Part shown: positions 17,202-23,998 of the stretch, piece after piece
Layout: every line of letters starts with the position of its first letter
Position numbering within the stretch: position 1 is the stretch's first letter
NCBI RefSeq assembly: GCF_900106845.1
Contig: NZ_LT629850.1
Coordinates: 2,276,366-2,328,391, forward strand
DNA: 52,026 nucleotides
Origin: Romboutsia timonensis
GTDB lineage: Bacteria > Bacillota > Clostridia > Peptostreptococcales > Peptostreptococcaceae
Direction: 5' to 3'
Program-made: the position numbers and the translations under genes
Notes under the pieces: model-generated
Database searches by the model: none
Seen by the model: the letters and a program-made list of their open reading frames with translations, nothing else
What the model was told of the DNA's origin: nothing

Positions 17202-18212
17202 CTACCCCTCCATCTTATTAAATAGATTAACAGCTGCATTAACAGCGTTAACTATTGATTTTGATGATATCGTAGCACCAGATACAACTTGTATATCATT
17301 TTCTTTTTTACGAGCCTCTGATACTAGTTCAACTTCTTGAGCTTTTATATTTTCAAATTGTTTTTTAAGACCTGTATCAAATGTAGACGCTAAATATTGA
17401 TTTTTTCTAGTATTTATACCTAGTTCAACACCTTTTATTTGACCATCAGTAGTGATTCCAACTAAAACTTCTGTTTTTTCACTATATCCATCTGTTTCAG
17501 TATCAAATATATAACCTATTATTTCATCTCCATTTTTAGCTTCATAAACTCTTAAAACTTCCCCTTCTGCTTTACCTTTTAATTCTGTAAATGAAGCTGA
17601 TTTAAATATTTTTTCCTTTGGATCTATATTTTCATCATAAGCCATTTCATTATCATTACCTGATAATTTTTCATTATATATTTTCATTGCGGCATTTACA
17701 CCACTGGTAACTCCATTAGAAGTTATAGTTGCTCCAGATATTGCAGATATTTCATTATCATTATTTGCACTTCCTTTTACTACTAAAAGTGAATTTGATA
17801 CATCTTTATCTACATATTGATTCTTAAACATAGGTTCTGTAGCTTTTGATCCTAATCCTGGAGTTTCACTATGATTACCTATCTCTACACCTGTTATTTT
17901 GCTATCTTTAGATATCCCAACCATTAATTCAATAGCTCCACCATATCCTTTTGATGATGTTTTTATTGTATAACCTATAACTTGTCCATCTTTTATACCT
18001 TCATAAACCTCAAGAACTATATCCGAATTCATACCTTCTAATTCTTTAAATTCATCAGCCTCTGGTAGTACAGTTTTACGTGCTTCATTACTTGCTTGAA
18101 TATTTCTTTCTTCTATAACTGGTGCTGTAATATTATTTGTGACACCTAATACTAATGCTGCAACTGCACATATTGCAAATAAAGTTACCCCTAATTTTAA
18201 TATATCTTTCAT
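17202..18212 (-). CDS. rnfG: Rnf complex subunit RnfG with two FMN-binding domains
   Basis: RnfG carries covalently bound FMN in the extracytoplasmic electron path. One N-terminal membrane segment (about residues 8-28) is followed by two FMN-binding domains. The first contains HSETPGLGSKA and SGATITS (159-165); the second contains SGATISS (311-317). The Thr of each SGAT motif is the predicted phosphoester-FMN site. The second domain lacks the HSETPGLG element. 336 aa, against about 200 aa for a single-domain RnfG. It overlaps the rnfD stop codon by one base. Confidence 0.93.
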   Translation of the reverse strand: MKDILKLGVTLFAICAVAALVLGVTNNITAPVIEERNIQASNEARKTVLPEADEFKELEGMNSDIVLEVYEGIKDGQVIGYTIKTSSKGYGGAIELMVGISKDSKITGVEIGNHSETPGLGSKATEPMFKNQYVDKDVSNSLLVVKGSANNDNEISAISGATITSNGVTSGVNAAMKIYNEKLSGNDNEMAYDENIDPKEKIFKSASFTELKGKAEGEVLRVYEAKNGDEIIGYIFDTETDGYSEKTEVLVGITTDGQIKGVELGINTRKNQYLASTFDTGLKKQFENIKAQEVELVSEARKKENDIQVVSGATISSKSIVNAVNAAVNLFNKMEG

Positions 18213-19195
18213 TATTTAGACACCTCCCCAAATACTTTTGTCTTAGTGTACTTGTCTATAAGAGGAGTCATTATATTAACTAGTAGTATTGAGTATGATA
18301 CTCCCTCTGGATAACCACCATAGAGTCTTATTACCGTTGTAATTAAACCAGCTAAAACTGCATATATAATTTGGCCTTTTTTAGTCATTGGTGAAGTTGT
18401 ATAATCAGTTAGCATAAAGAATGCACCTAACATTAATCCCCCTGCTAATAACTCATATATTACAAAGGTAAAATTAAATCCACCTAATATAAACATTAAA
18501 ATAGCTACTGTACATATATAAAATGTTGGTATAACATAATTTATAATACCTTTATACATTAAATATAATCCTCCTAATATAATTAGTACAGCTGATGTTT
18601 CTCCTATACATCCACCTATATTTCCTATAAGCATATTACTAATACTTATTCCACTATCTGCTAAAGATGAAACTCCATTTGATCCTGCCTTTAAAAAACT
18701 TAACGGTGTTGCTGTTGTATAAGCATCTATATTTCCTGAACTTACCCAATTTACTCCTGTTCTTGTCCACAGTGTCATTGCAACTGGGAAAGAAGCTAAT
18801 AAAAATGCTCTCGCTGCAAGTGCAGGATTTACAAAATTATTTCCTATTCCACCGAATACCATTTTTACTACTATTATTGCAAATGCTGCCCCTAATAAAC
18901 ACATCCACCATGGAAGTGATGCAGGAACATTAAATGCTAATAATAATCCTGTTACAACTGCTGAAAAATCTCCTATGGTACTTTCTTGTTTAGAAATTTT
19001 TTGACATAAAAACTCTGCCCCAACTGAGCCAGTTACACAAAAGAATATTACATTTAGTGCACTTAATCTAAAAAAGAATAGTGCAGCTAATGTAGCAGGA
19101 AGAAGTGCTATCACAACTTGCTTCATTATATATGATGTATCTTTATTAGTTCTCACATGAGGAGACGACGATACTATCAGCTTATTTTCCATCAT
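18212..19195 (-). CDS. rnfD: Rnf complex membrane subunit RnfD
   Basis: RnfD is an NqrB-like membrane subunit carrying covalent FMN. About nine membrane segments occur in 327 aa, beginning with the typical VSSSPHVRTNKDT. The FMN attachment region is DAYTTATPLSFL, with the target Thr in TATPL. GGGGGAAAA precedes two adjacent ATG codons (19195, 19192); either may be used. It follows rnfC by 25 nt. Confidence 0.95.
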   Translation of the reverse strand: MMENKLIVSSSPHVRTNKDTSYIMKQVVIALLPATLAALFFFRLSALNVIFFCVTGSVGAEFLCQKISKQESTIGDFSAVVTGLLLAFNVPASLPWWMCLLGAAFAIIVVKMVFGGIGNNFVNPALAARAFLLASFPVAMTLWTRTGVNWVSSGNIDAYTTATPLSFLKAGSNGVSSLADSGISISNMLIGNIGGCIGETSAVLIILGGLYLMYKGIINYVIPTFYICTVAILMFILGGFNFTFVIYELLAGGLMLGAFFMLTDYTTSPMTKKGQIIYAVLAGLITTVIRLYGGYPEGVSYSILLVNIMTPLIDKYTKTKVFGEVSK

Positions 19196-19220
19196 TTTTC
19201 CCCCTAATTTAACCTATTTG

Positions 19221-20549
19221 TTAATAGGTTCCTTTTTTATTTACTATTATTTCTCTTTTTGCATTTCTTATTGATTGAAGTAATGGTCTCCTTGCTGGAC
19301 ATATAAATGAGCATGACCCACATTCAATACAATCTAAAGCTCTATAACTTTCTGCACTTTCATAATCATTTTTCAATGAATAAGCACTTATATATAATGG
19401 TTGTAAAAATGCTGGACATACATCTAGACACTTTCCACATCTTAAACAGTTTTGTGGCTTTGGAGTTTTTGATTCCTGCTTATCTAAACATAATATTCCT
19501 GACGCACCCTTATTTATAGGAATATTTATAGTATACTGTGCTATCCCCATCATCGGACCACCTATTATAATTTTTCCAACAGTTTTACCTTCTTTGAAAC
19601 CACCACATTGTTCTATTATTTCAGATACTAAAGTTCCAACTCTAGTTACTAAGTTTTTAGGCTCAGTTATACAGCTGCCTGTTACTGTAGTTATTCTTTC
19701 AACTAAAGGCATCCCTGTTTTTATAGTTCTTGCTATTTGAGCTGCGGTTGCAACGTTATTTACAACAACACCTACATCCATAGGAAGACCTCCTGATGGA
19801 ACTTCTCTTTTTGTACATGCATATATAAGTTGCTTTTCAGCTCCTTGAGGATATTTTATCTCAAGCCTTGAAACTTCAATATTTTCATATTTTTTAACTT
19901 CTTTTTCTATAGCTTCTATAGCATCTAATTTATTTACCTCTATACCTATATAACCTTTTTTTACATCTAATGCCTTCATAAGAATATATAATCCATAAAC
20001 CACATCTTCTGGATTTTCTAACATAAGCCTATGGTCAGCTGTTAAATATGGCTCACATTCAGCTCCATTTAATATAACAGTATCTATATTCTTGCCTTGA
20101 GGTGGAGATATCTTAACATGAGTTGGAAATGTAGCTCCACCCATACCTACAATTCCAGCTTCTTTAACTATATTTACTATTTCTTCTTTCGTTAAATTTT
20201 CTATATCCTTATTTGGTATAACGCTTTCATGAACCTCATCTTTAAAATCATTTTCAATTATTATACACATACCTCTACCACCAGGTAACTCATGTTCTTC
20301 AATTCCTATAACTTTACCTGACACAGATGAATGAACGTTACAAGATACAAAACCTTGTTGCTCCCCTATCTTTTGCCCTAATTTTACTTTCTCCCCAACT
20401 TTAACAATTTCCTTTGCTGGCGCACCTATATGTTGTTGAAGAGGTATATATACGACTTTTGGACTTTCTACTTTCTCTATAGCCTTTTTTTCTGAATACT
20501 CTTTATTGTATTGAGGATGTACTCCCCCCTTAAAAGTTAAGAGCTTCAT
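19221..20549 (-). CDS. rnfC: Rnf complex subunit RnfC (NADH-binding, Fe-S)
   Basis: RnfC is the peripheral subunit that reduces NAD+. It has an N-terminal beta domain (TFKGGVHPQYNK), the Rossmann-like nucleotide/flavin-binding segment GIVGMGGATFPTHVK (about 130-145), the SLBB region, and two C-terminal 4Fe-4S motifs (CLRCGKCLDVCP and CIECGSCSFICP). 442 aa. AAGGGGGTAAGAAA precedes the ATG. It is first in the operon; a possible -10 TATAAT lies at 20598-20603. Confidence 0.96.
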   Translation of the reverse strand: MKLLTFKGGVHPQYNKEYSEKKAIEKVESPKVVYIPLQQHIGAPAKEIVKVGEKVKLGQKIGEQQGFVSCNVHSSVSGKVIGIEEHELPGGRGMCIIIENDFKDEVHESVIPNKDIENLTKEEIVNIVKEAGIVGMGGATFPTHVKISPPQGKNIDTVILNGAECEPYLTADHRLMLENPEDVVYGLYILMKALDVKKGYIGIEVNKLDAIEAIEKEVKKYENIEVSRLEIKYPQGAEKQLIYACTKREVPSGGLPMDVGVVVNNVATAAQIARTIKTGMPLVERITTVTGSCITEPKNLVTRVGTLVSEIIEQCGGFKEGKTVGKIIIGGPMMGIAQYTINIPINKGASGILCLDKQESKTPKPQNCLRCGKCLDVCPAFLQPLYISAYSLKNDYESAESYRALDCIECGSCSFICPARRPLLQSIRNAKREIIVNKKGTY

Positions 20550-20672
20550 TTTCTTACCCCCTTATCTAAAAAATAAATAATTATTCTATTTATTTTTATT
20601 ATACTATAGTATTATCCAAAATTTAACATAATCATTTTTTATCAGTACTTAAGTTATTTACTTTTAAAACAA

Positions 20673-20696
20673 AAAAGGTTGTATAAACAACCTTTT
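20673..20696 (-). terminator. Terminator after SPOR-like gene
   Basis: AAAAGGTTGT and ACAACCTTTT form a 10-bp stem with a 4-nt loop. On the minus strand it is followed by TTGTTTT. It lies directly after the 20701-21633 gene. Confidence 0.8.
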
Positions 20697-20700
20697 AAAT

Positions 20701-21633
20701 TTATTGAATAGAGTTTATAAAAGTTAAATACCCTTGTAAGCTATTTAAAAATATACCTTCGCTTATATTATAATTTTGTTCATTTGCAGACTTAGAAGCT
20801 TCTTCTATATTTTTATCTACATTATTTAGATATGTAGTCAAATTAGACTTAAATACCTCTGCTCCTTTATAATCAATTTTACTAACTTCTTTTTCTATGT
20901 TTTTAACCATCGTTTTTCTATTAGTTAATATAGTATTATACTCTTCCAAATTTATATTATTCTTATTATCTGTCCATAATTTAGATTCTAATTCAAAGTT
21001 ATCTATAAGACTACCTAACTGTTCTGATATTGTTTCTAAGTATGAATATTTACTAGTATACTCCAAAGATAAAACAGGCATTTTTACTTCTGCTAAAAAT
21101 GCATCTGGATATAATACTCTTATACCTTCTAAATGATTTCTTATACTTTCTTTATCAAATGATACATATGTCTGAACTTTATTTACTCCCTCTATATTTA
21201 TAGTAGAAAAAGGAACTTTTTCTTTACTTAATACCTCTTCTATTTTGCTAATTTCATCTTTATCTTCAACTGAGGCAACTTGTATTGTATATACATTCCA
21301 ACCTTTTACTTTTGCAACTTTTACATCCTCATTGACCTCATCAGTTTTTGCTTCATTATTCTCTTCTTTAATTTTATCTATTTCTTTAGATATGTCATTA
21401 TAATCAACAGTTTCTAATCCATTATCATTTGATTTTTTTAAATCAAAAAATGGTGCTTTTAACTCAATAGATGCAACTTTTTCTTTTATACTATTAAACA
21501 TATTACTATTTTTAAATTGTATATATCCATATCCACATATTAAACATATACTTGCTCCAACTATATATATCTTTATTACCCTATTTTTTCTTCTTTTATT
21601 AAATCCTTTGTATATCGATCTTCTTTTATTCAT
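20701..21633 (-). CDS. Membrane-anchored protein with SPOR-like domain
   Basis: The function is not known. A basic N-terminus (KRRSIYKGFNKRRKNR) and one membrane segment (about residues 22-42) are followed by an acidic linker (about 70-108). A region beginning GWNVYTIQVASVEDKDEISK (about 112-185) has the beta-alpha-beta look of SPOR domains, which bind denuded glycan strands. The C-terminal 110 residues are helical with Glu/Asn-rich stretches. Topology would place the SPOR-like part outside the membrane. 310 aa, GGGGGAATTAACTA ribosome binding site, own terminator; a single-gene unit. The SPOR assignment is by eye and tentative. Confidence 0.75.
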   Translation of the reverse strand: MNKRRSIYKGFNKRRKNRVIKIYIVGASICLICGYGYIQFKNSNMFNSIKEKVASIELKAPFFDLKKSNDNGLETVDYNDISKEIDKIKEENNEAKTDEVNEDVKVAKVKGWNVYTIQVASVEDKDEISKIEEVLSKEKVPFSTINIEGVNKVQTYVSFDKESIRNHLEGIRVLYPDAFLAEVKMPVLSLEYTSKYSYLETISEQLGSLIDNFELESKLWTDNKNNINLEEYNTILTNRKTMVKNIEKEVSKIDYKGAEVFKSNLTTYLNNVDKNIEEASKSANEQNYNISEGIFLNSLQGYLTFINSIQ

Positions 21634-21712
21634 TAGTTAATTCCCCCTTAAAAGTGTTCTTACTAATGTATATTTAACTTGTCTAATATTTATGAATATA
21701 AATTTTAGGGTA

Positions 21713-22468
21713 TTATATTTTTATTTTTGCAAATACAGGATAATGATCCGACATATCTTTTATAATAACATCATAATCTATAACTTCTATATTCGATGAT
21801 ACGAATATATAATCTATTCTATCTAATCCCGTTGGAAAAGTTAAAATATTTGATTTTCCTAACTCTTTTGCAACATCTTTTAATATATCTTCCTCTACAG
21901 TTACGCCTCCTTGATTAAAATCTCCTACAACTATATAAGGTTCATCTCCTAATTTTTTTATAAAATCTAATAATTCTCTTATTTGTATTCCTCGCTCTTC
22001 ATCATCTAAGCCTAAATGTATATTTATTATATTTAACTTCCGATAATCAACTTTAACTACAGTATGTAACATACCTCGTTGTTCACGAAAACTACTTAAA
22101 TATATATGCTCTTCACCCTTAATTGGGTACTTTGAATATGTAACAAGTCCATAATTAAATCCTAAATCTACAACATTTGCTCCAAAATGAGAGTTCATCT
22201 TTAACTCTTCTTTGAAGCTACTTACTTGAAATCCCGCTCTAGCAGACTCGTTTACTTCTTGTAAACAAATTATATCTGCATTAGATTGTTTTAAAAAGTC
22301 AATTGTATCAAAAAGTGTTGGAAACATATTCTTATTAAGTCCACTATGTATATTGTAACTTATTATATTAATTTCCCTTCTAGGAGGAAATAACTTTATC
22401 TCTACCATTAAAGATATAAACATTATAATTATTATCAAACTTACTATGATAAAATTTCTCTTTTTTAT
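21713..22468 (-). CDS. Membrane-anchored endonuclease/exonuclease/phosphatase family protein
   Basis: The EEP fold hydrolyses phosphodiester or phosphomonoester bonds with a divalent metal. Signature elements are ISYNIHSG, CLQEV with the metal Glu, VGDFNQGG, RIDYIFVS and the catalytic SDHYPV. No canonical start has a ribosome binding site: TTG at 22438 gives 241 aa but has none. An in-frame ATA at 22468 lies 10 nt after AGGAG and would give a 251-aa protein beginning M-K-K-R-N, a positive cap before the membrane helix that TTG would truncate. I take ATA as the likely start. The substrate is unknown. Confidence 0.8.
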   Translation of the reverse strand: MKKRNFIIVSLIIIIMFISLMVEIKLFPPRREINIISYNIHSGLNKNMFPTLFDTIDFLKQSNADIICLQEVNESARAGFQVSSFKEELKMNSHFGANVVDLGFNYGLVTYSKYPIKGEEHIYLSSFREQRGMLHTVVKVDYRKLNIINIHLGLDDEERGIQIRELLDFIKKLGDEPYIVVGDFNQGGVTVEEDILKDVAKELGKSNILTFPTGLDRIDYIFVSSNIEVIDYDVIIKDMSDHYPVFAKIKI

Positions 22469-22517
22469 AGTATATCAACTCCTTCTGTCTTTTCATTTAT
22501 ATTATATGCGAATAAAA

Positions 22518-22551
22518 AAATTAAAGACACTTATATAAGCATCTTTAATTT
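22518..22551 (-). terminator. Terminator after the SAP-like repeat gene
   Basis: AAATTAAAGA pairs with TCTTTAATTT around a 14-nt loop; on the minus strand TTTTATT follows. It separates the 22559-23164 gene from the EEP gene. Confidence 0.7.
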
Positions 22552-22558
22552 TTGAGTT

Positions 22559-23164
22559 TTATTTTTTCTTTGTAAGTTTTTCTTTCATAATATAATTTAT
22601 TACTTTTCGTCTTATATCTTCAGCACTTTCCTCGTCCTCTACATTTATATCTAATAGTCTAGCTATAGATTTCATATCTTTTCTTGTTTTAGATTTATAA
22701 CTTTCTATCAAATCTAATTTTATCTTCTCCGGCTCTAATATACATTCTTCATCTCCATTTCTATAAAGTACATATTTTTCAGAGTATTCTTTTCTATTTA
22801 AATATATATAATTAGATATTCTTTTCAAAGTTTGAGTATATGAACTTTTCGCATTAACATTAATCCCTAAATATCTAGCAAATTTAACTAGTTCATTTTT
22901 TGATTTAAACAATTCCTCTGATTTTATTACTCTAGCCACAGATTGAACATTTTCTTGACTAGAACCTCTCTTTAATATTTTTGAATATATTTTATTTACA
23001 CTTATGTCGTCTAAGTAATTTTTTATATTTTCATTTATAATTTTATCTATATTACCTTCAAAATATTTTTGAACACCCTTTTGAGATGAGTAATTACTAA
23101 TTTCGTCTTGGGCCATTTCTAGTATCATTCTTTTTAAATTTTCTTTATATACTCTCTCTTCCAA
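22559..23164 (-). CDS. Hypothetical protein with two SAP/Rho-N-like repeats
   Basis: I do not recognise a named family. The 201 aa are soluble, Lys/Glu-rich and helical. A segment of about 35 residues occurs twice: KNELVKFARYLGINV... (about 90-122) and RKDMKSIARLLDINVED... (about 161-195), each ending in R-x(5-6)-YI. The pattern resembles helix-extended-loop-helix SAP or Rho-N modules, which bind nucleic acids; this is inference from pattern only. The start ATG lies 14 nt downstream of a GGGGGG run (minus strand) and the gene has its own terminator. Confidence 0.75.
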   Translation of the reverse strand: MEERVYKENLKRMILEMAQDEISNYSSQKGVQKYFEGNIDKIINENIKNYLDDISVNKIYSKILKRGSSQENVQSVARVIKSEELFKSKNELVKFARYLGINVNAKSSYTQTLKRISNYIYLNRKEYSEKYVLYRNGDEECILEPEKIKLDLIESYKSKTRKDMKSIARLLDINVEDEESAEDIRRKVINYIMKEKLTKKK

Positions 23165-23286
23165 GATACTCCCCCCCTGATTATTTATATTATATTCAAT
23201 AAATTTTCAAATGTGAGTTAAGCGCTTGAACAACTTTAAATATGCATCAAAAAAATTTATATATTTTTTCATTTTATATGTATATA

Positions 23287-23379
23287 AAAATCAAACATGG
23301 ACATAATATTAATGTAAAATCAAACATACTCAATCTCCCCCATTAGACTTCTATTTTCCCCCAATAGAAGTCTTTTTTT
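23287..23379 (+). ncRNA. Candidate small RNA with CCCCC motifs (boundaries uncertain)
   Basis: Upstream of the plus-strand terminator at 23345-23379 the gap 23165-23344 has no gene. It holds a 12-nt direct repeat AAAATCAAACAT (23287-23298 and 23316-23327) and a single-stranded CTCCCCC (23335-23341). With the terminator loop this gives two C-rich motifs, as in Gram-positive sRNAs that pair with Shine-Dalgarno sequences. I could not identify a clear promoter, so the 5' end is a guess. Confidence 0.35.
23345..23379 (+). terminator. Plus-strand terminator with C-rich loop and no upstream plus-strand gene
   Basis: AGACTTCTATT pairs with AATAGAAGTCT (perfect 11 bp) around the loop TTCCCCC, followed by seven T. 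All annotated genes nearby are on the minus strand, so this terminator implies a small plus-strand transcript, treated as a candidate sRNA in the findings. Confidence 0.75.
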
Positions 23380-23386
23380 ATAAAAA

Positions 23387-23416
23387 TAAAGACACCCATT
23401 AATTTGGATGTCTTTA
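23387..23416 (-). terminator. Terminator of copZ-like gene
   Basis: TAAAGACA pairs with TGTCTTTA, with additional inner C-G pairs. On the minus strand it is followed by TTTTTATAAAAAAAG. It lies immediately after the heavy-metal domain gene. Confidence 0.75.
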
Positions 23417-23419
23417 TCT

Positions 23420-23638
23420 TTATAATTCTATTATATCTTTTAGTTCAAAATCTAATTCTTCTATAACTTCTTTCAACTTAGTTATATCTATATCATCGTT
23501 CATATCAACTACTGCATATTTGTTCTCTAAGCTAATTTCTATAATTTCAACTCCTTTTATATCTTCTGTAAGAGCTGTATTTAAGTGATTAGCACAGTGG
23601 TTACAACTCATGCCATCTATTAATAACTTCTTTTTCAT
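23420..23638 (-). CDS. copZ: Heavy-metal-associated domain protein (CopZ-like copper chaperone)
   Basis: A single HMA domain of 72 aa with the Cu(I)-binding motif GMSCNHCANHL (Cys12 and Cys15) and the beta-alpha-beta-beta-alpha-beta pattern. It probably binds Cu(I) and hands it to an exporter. No copA or csoR gene is next to it. GGAGGTATATTAAT precedes the ATG. A CsoR-like palindrome overlaps the transcription start region upstream, supporting copper control. Confidence 0.85.
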   Translation of the reverse strand: MKKKLLIDGMSCNHCANHLNTALTEDIKGVEIIEISLENKYAVVDMNDDIDITKLKEVIEELDFELKDIIEL

Positions 23639-23653
23639 ATTAATATACCTCCT

Positions 23654-23672
23654 TATACCCTATATAGGTATA
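23654..23672 (-). promoter_or_regulatory. CsoR-like operator upstream of copZ-like gene
   Basis: TATACC-CTATATA-GGTATA is a perfect 6-7-6 inverted repeat about 20 nt upstream of the ATG and just downstream of a TGA-TACAAT extended -10-like sequence on the minus strand. CsoR operators have the form ATACCC...GGGTAT, so this fits copper-dependent derepression. Confidence 0.5.
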
Positions 23673-23804
23673 TTGTATCATAATATTTATTATATATATA
23701 TATTAAAGTTAAAAATAGAGGTATTATTTCTAATTTAAATATTATCAATAAAATTTTTAATTGTTGTAAAATAAAAAATAGAATTCTAATGAATTCTATT
23801 TCAT

Positions 23805-23891
23805 TGGTTCGGAAAGCGGGACTTGAACCCGCACGAGTACATACTCGCTACCCCCTCAAGATAGTGCGTCTGCCGATTCCGCCATTTCCGC
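23805..23891 (-). tRNA. tRNA-Leu (GAG)
   Basis: The 87-nt gene folds as a class II tRNA: anticodon stem CTATC/GGTAG with loop TTGAGGG (anticodon GAG), long variable arm CGAGTA/TACTCG, T arm GCGGG-TTCAAGT-CCCGC and encoded CCA. The acceptor stem pairs at positions 2-7, but position 1 G faces A72, a mismatch. A terminator is not obvious. Confidence 0.95.
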
Positions 23892-23910
23892 ATATTTTAC
23901 TTATACTATA

Positions 23911-23939
23911 AGAATAATTAACTTATAATAGTTAGTCAA
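23911..23939 (-). promoter_or_regulatory. Promoter of tRNA-Leu (GAG)
   Basis: On the minus strand TTGACT, a 17-nt spacer and TATTCT end 20 nt upstream of the mature tRNA 5' end. Confidence 0.5.
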
Positions 23940-23998
23940 CATTTTTAATATAATATTAATATAAAAGCACCTAATAAAATTATTAGATGCCTTTATAT

